DNA of 9,013 bases from a bacterium (GTDB lineage: Bacteria; JAHJDO01), in NCBI GenBank assembly GCA_030611945.1, contig JAUWOV010000070.1:1-9013 (forward strand). The letters are read 5' to 3'. Both the position numbers and the translations under genes were made by a program. A model generated the notes under the pieces. The model was not told the DNA's origin. It worked only from the letters and a program-made list of their open reading frames with translations, and made no database searches. Position 1 is the stretch's first letter; the number at the start of each line of letters is the position of its first letter. Shown piece after piece: positions 6,000 through 9,013 of this stretch.

Positions 6000-6667
6000 T
6001 GAGAGTATGTGCATTAGTCCCTAATGCCGGGTCCGGGGCAAGAATGAAAACTGTCCTTCCCAAACAGTATCTTGATTTAGATAGCAAGCCTGTTCTCATT
6101 CACACACTGAACATACTTAATAGTGCGAAATGCATAAATGAAATCATCCTGATTTCAGATAAAAAATACATAGAAAAGTCGCGTTTGCTGATTCAAAGAT
6201 ACAATATCAAAAAAGTTTCAAGAATTGTCTGCGGAGGCAAAACAAGACAGGAATCAGTTTACAGGGGACTTATGAGTATCAGAAACACACCTGATATTAT
6301 ATTGATCCATGATGCAGTAAGACCTTTTATTACACAAGAGCTTATTGACAAATCAATAAAAACTGCCTGTAAGCATGGCGCAGCTGTAATAGGGCTTCCT
6401 TTATTTGACACAATAAAAATGGTTAAAGACAACTGCATTGAGAAAACGATTGATAGAAATAACTTATGGAGAGTTCAAACTCCTCAGGTATTTAAATACC
6501 GCCTTATAAAAACCGCATATCAAAAAGCCAATAAAAACAAGTTTTCAGGAACGGACGATGCTTCATTAGTGGAGCAATTGAATCATTCTGTCAGGATAGT
6601 TCAGGGGTCCGAGAGGAATATAAAAATTACAGATCAAAAACAATTCAAATTAGTTGGAGGAAATTAG
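5999..6667 (+). CDS. ispD: 2-C-methyl-D-erythritol 4-phosphate cytidylyltransferase
   Basis: IspD couples MEP to CTP, giving CDP-methylerythritol, the third step of the MEP isoprenoid pathway. The 222 residues show the nucleotide-binding start VPNAGSGARM with R15, then LPKQY (K22), GGKTRQESVYRGL (79-91), LIHDAVRPF (102-110, metal-binding D105), IDRNNLWRVQTPQVF (151-165, R153 corresponding to E. coli R157), GTDDASLVE (184-192) and NIKIT with K209. All catalytic residues appear present. The loop usually read as PAAG is PNAG here, a conservative oddity. The start overlaps the subunit D stop by one base (TAATG). ispF follows after two bases; ispE, the enzyme between them, is not in the window. 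Confidence 0.96.
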   Translation: MRVCALVPNAGSGARMKTVLPKQYLDLDSKPVLIHTLNILNSAKCINEIILISDKKYIEKSRLLIQRYNIKKVSRIVCGGKTRQESVYRGLMSIRNTPDIILIHDAVRPFITQELIDKSIKTACKHGAAVIGLPLFDTIKMVKDNCIEKTIDRNNLWRVQTPQVFKYRLIKTAYQKANKNKFSGTDDASLVEQLNHSVRIVQGSERNIKITDQKQFKLVGGN

Positions 6668-6669
6668 AA

Positions 6670-7149
6670 ATGCTGATTGGAATAGGCTATGATATACACA
6701 GATTAGTTATAAACCGCGATCTTATTATAGGTGGAGTGAATATCCCATTTTTATTTGGACTAAAAGGCCACTCTGACGGGGATGTTCTGATCCATGCTAT
6801 ATGCGACGCGATTCTTGGCGCAATAAACAAAGGAGATATTGGACAGCATTTTCCGGATGATGACCCGCTTTTTGACGGCATCTCCAGTCTTAAATTTCTT
6901 GAAAAAATGGACCCTATCCTACGAATGGAGAACATGGAAATTAACAATATTGATACCATCATATTTGCAGAAAAGCCCAAGATGGCTCCTTATATTGATG
7001 GTATGAAATTGAACATTGCAAAAGCATTAAACACTGAAAAGGATAAAATAAGCATAAAAGCTAAAACGTATGAACAACTTGGCCCAATAGGAGAGGGAAA
7101 AGCTGTTGCTGCGCAGGCAATTGTTAGTCTGCGCGTTAAAGAACTATGA
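6670..7149 (+). CDS. ispF: 2-C-methyl-D-erythritol 2,4-cyclodiphosphate synthase
   Basis: IspF cyclises CDP-methylerythritol 2-phosphate to MEcPP with release of CMP. The family is a homotrimer with a divalent metal at each interface. The 159 residues are normal length. The metal ligands D8 and H10 (GYDIH) and H42 (GHSDGDVLIHAICDAILGA) are present, as are D56 in GDIGQHF and the T133/E135 pair in KAKTYEQLG. The motif usually written LGF-GRGEGIAA is here LGPIGEGKAVAA (137-148), a divergent form of a substrate-proximal loop. GGAGG (6656-6660) inside the end of ispD lies nine bases before the ATG. The stop overlaps the polX start as ATGA. Confidence 0.96.
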   Translation: MLIGIGYDIHRLVINRDLIIGGVNIPFLFGLKGHSDGDVLIHAICDAILGAINKGDIGQHFPDDDPLFDGISSLKFLEKMDPILRMENMEINNIDTIIFAEKPKMAPYIDGMKLNIAKALNTEKDKISIKAKTYEQLGPIGEGKAVAAQAIVSLRVKEL

Positions 7150-8930
7150 ATAACAGAGAAATTGCCGAAATATTCCATTCCATAGCTGATATTCTGGAGA
7201 TTAAGGCTGAAAATCCGTTTAGAATAAGAGCTTATAGAAAAGCTGCGCAGGTAATTGAAGACCTGTCTCAACCTATCAAAGATATTCACACTAATGGCAA
7301 GCTGCCAAACATACCGGGCATTGGAGAGGGAATTGCAGGAAAAATATCAGAGCTTATACAAACAGGAAAACTTAAAGAATATGAGACAATTAGGAAAAGC
7401 GTGCCTTCCGGATTACTGGAGATGTTGAATATATCAAGTGTCGGGCCTAAAACAGTTGCTCTTATCTACAAAGAATTAGGCATAACAAGTGTTAAAGAGC
7501 TTGAGAAAGCAGCAAAAGATCATAAACTGGCAAAGTTTCCGGGTATGGGAGAGAAGAAAGAAGAAAATATCATCCGTGGAATTAAAATTTTACGGGAAAC
7601 CAAGGAGCGAATTCCTATATACGAGGCAGAACTAATTGCGAAAAATATAATCAGCCTGCTTAAAAAAGTGCCAGCTGTAGATAAGATTAGTATTGCAGGC
7701 AGCCTGCGCAGACGCCGGGAGACGATCGGAGATATTGATATACTGGTTGCATCGGATAAGCCGGCTGAAGTAATGGATTCTTTTACAACATTGCCTCAGG
7801 TTAACCAAATACTGGCAAAGGGAAGCACGCGCTCAAGTGTTAGAATTGAGGGTGGAAGACAGGTAGATATACGGGTTGTGCAAACAGATTCCTTTGGTGC
7901 GGCGCTTCATTACTTTACAGGGTCAAAGACTCATAACATAAGAATAAGGGAATTAGGTATTAAAAAGGGGCTTAAAATTAATGAATATGGTGTTTTTAAA
8001 CGGTCTAAGTTGGCAGAAGAAGATAAGAAAATCGCTGGAAGAGAGGAGATTGATGTCTTTAAAAGTATTGGTATGCCCTATATCTGTCCTGAAATAAGAG
8101 AGGATCGCGGAGAAATTGAGGCAGGACTTTCGGGCACACTCCCAAAATTAATAGAAATTGCTGACTTGCGAGGAGATTTACATATTCACTCAAATTGGAG
8201 TGATGGAACAAATTCTATAGAAGAAATGGCAGAAGCATCAATAGAAAGAGGATATCAGTATATAGCGATATGTGACCATTCCAAAAGTCTGAGAGTTGCG
8301 GGAGGATTAGATGAGGGACAACTTATAGAAAGACAGAAAAAAATTGATAAGTTGAATAATAAATATAAGAACTTTCAGATATTATCAGGTATTGAACTGG
8401 AGATACATATTAATGGAAAACTTGATTTCAGCGATGATATATTGGAAACACTGGATGTTGTAATTGGCGCAATACACACTGGATTCTCCCAGGATGAAAA
8501 TGTAAATACAGCCAGAATTATAAAAGCTATGGAAAACAGAAATGTTGATATTATTGCCCACCCTACTGGTCGCCTGCTTGGAAAGAGAGAAGGATATAAA
8601 ATAGACATTCCTGCTATTCTAAAAGCTGCGGGAGATACAGGAACTGCGCTTGAAATAAATGCCTTTCCTGAACGCCTGGATCTAGCTGACATCTATCTTC
8701 AAGAAGCAAAAGAAAAAGGCGCTAAATTCGCAATTAATACAGATGCTCATAGTATTTCACAACTAGATTTCACCAAATTTGGCATTGGAGTCGCCAGACG
8801 CGGCTGGCTGGAAAAACAAGATGTTATAAATTGTCTTAATATAGATGAATTGCAAAAATCCTTAGAAAAAGCAAGGGAACGGTCAACACATCATTACCCC
8901 CCTGGGCAGAAAAAGACTGATCTAATCTAA
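7146..8930 (+). CDS. polX: DNA polymerase/3'-5' exonuclease PolX
   Basis: Bacterial PolX is a gap-filling family X polymerase with a PHP-domain exonuclease, acting in base-excision repair. Domains in order follow. Residues 1-90 are the 8-kDa-like HhH domain (IPGIGEGIAGKI 56-67). Further HhH motifs are SVGPKTVALIYKELG (98-112) and FPGMGEKKEENI (131-142). The palm has GS (185-186), GDIDILV (D196, D198) and RQVDIRV (D241). A PHP domain spans about 340-575. Its metal ligands are all visible: H346 and H348 in DLHIHS, D353, H378 in CDHS, E417 in GIELE, H444 in GAIH, H472 in AHPTG, and D533 and H535 in TDAHS. So both activities should be intact. At 594 residues it is slightly longer than the usual 570-580, the extra being a basic polar tail after residue 580. 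The ATG overlaps the ispF stop (ATGA). It is the last gene of the run. Confidence 0.97.
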   Translation: MNNREIAEIFHSIADILEIKAENPFRIRAYRKAAQVIEDLSQPIKDIHTNGKLPNIPGIGEGIAGKISELIQTGKLKEYETIRKSVPSGLLEMLNISSVGPKTVALIYKELGITSVKELEKAAKDHKLAKFPGMGEKKEENIIRGIKILRETKERIPIYEAELIAKNIISLLKKVPAVDKISIAGSLRRRRETIGDIDILVASDKPAEVMDSFTTLPQVNQILAKGSTRSSVRIEGGRQVDIRVVQTDSFGAALHYFTGSKTHNIRIRELGIKKGLKINEYGVFKRSKLAEEDKKIAGREEIDVFKSIGMPYICPEIREDRGEIEAGLSGTLPKLIEIADLRGDLHIHSNWSDGTNSIEEMAEASIERGYQYIAICDHSKSLRVAGGLDEGQLIERQKKIDKLNNKYKNFQILSGIELEIHINGKLDFSDDILETLDVVIGAIHTGFSQDENVNTARIIKAMENRNVDIIAHPTGRLLGKREGYKIDIPAILKAAGDTGTALEINAFPERLDLADIYLQEAKEKGAKFAINTDAHSISQLDFTKFGIGVARRGWLEKQDVINCLNIDELQKSLEKARERSTHHYPPGQKKTDLI

Positions 8931-9012
8931 TCGCAGTATCAAGGTCAATAGGAGGAATCATAAGCAAGCGCTTGTCCAGATTCGGCACCTTATCTTTAGC
9001 TAATTGCCAAGG
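8836..9012 (-). other. Possible C-terminal end of a convergent gene (unrecognised)
   Basis: On the minus strand a frame stays open from the right edge to TAA at 8836-8838, giving 58 codons. It begins WQLAKDKVPNLDKRLLMIPP, then a hydrophilic stretch containing DLDTAIRLDQ. I do not recognise a family. The composition is protein-like, but about 95 bases of it are antisense to the end of polX, which is a long overlap for convergent genes. It could equally be chance. The 83 bases after polX show no tRNA, no clear terminator and no other open frame with a start codon. Confidence 0.18.
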
Positions 9013-9013
9013 C

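Noticed and set aside
8965-8974. Ten-base palindrome CAAGCGCTTG after polX
   Set aside because: It has no loop and no T-run, so it is not a terminator, and a 10-base palindrome alone is weak evidence for a binding site.

Overview
The window is AT-rich, gene-dense bacterial DNA carrying two divergent transcription units. The bacterial lineage is supported by a MEP (non-mevalonate) isoprenoid gene pair, exonuclease VII, and a PolX of the bacterial Pol-beta-plus-PHP layout. A V/A-type ATPase subunit D, a Thermus-family short orotate phosphoribosyltransferase, and a patch resembling the dispersed 'FRVSDF'-type repeats of poorly cultivated phyla suggest a candidate-phylum genome, for example Omnitrophota or a relative. 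That placement is an impression from gene style, not a tested result.

Left unit (minus strand, 1341 to 1): a THUMP-less, ThiI-like PP-loop tRNA sulfurtransferase with a probable NFACT-R-type RNA-binding C-terminus. It is translationally coupled through TAATG to xseA (exonuclease VII large subunit), which runs off the left edge.

Divergent control region (1342-1454): it holds a good sigma70-like promoter for the plus strand and two adjacent perfect inverted repeats. One overlaps the predicted -10 and the other lies in the predicted leader.

Right unit (plus strand, 1455 to 8930): PAP2-family membrane phosphatase, pyrF, a PilZ-flavodoxin fusion, pyrE, aroC, V-ATPase subunit D, ispD, ispF and polX. 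Most junctions are tight: ATGA overlaps at fusion/pyrE and ispF/polX, a TAATG overlap at subunit D/ispD, and spacers of 2-9 bases elsewhere. The exception is the pyrF/fusion junction, which carries a GC-rich palindrome and a repeat-like AT-rich patch. The products cover the last two steps of UMP synthesis (PyrE then PyrF), the last step of chorismate synthesis, two MEP-pathway steps (IspD, IspF; IspE, which acts between them, is absent), lipid-phosphate hydrolysis, one rotor-stalk subunit of a V-ATPase, and a repair polymerase. It reads as a mixed housekeeping operon rather than one pathway.

The most unusual item is the single reading frame joining a c-di-GMP-type PilZ domain to a flavodoxin, with a strong internal Shine-Dalgarno at the domain boundary. 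No CRISPR array, tRNA, rRNA, transposase or phage gene was seen. I found no convincing new multi-gene system; most of the window is ordinary housekeeping sequence.
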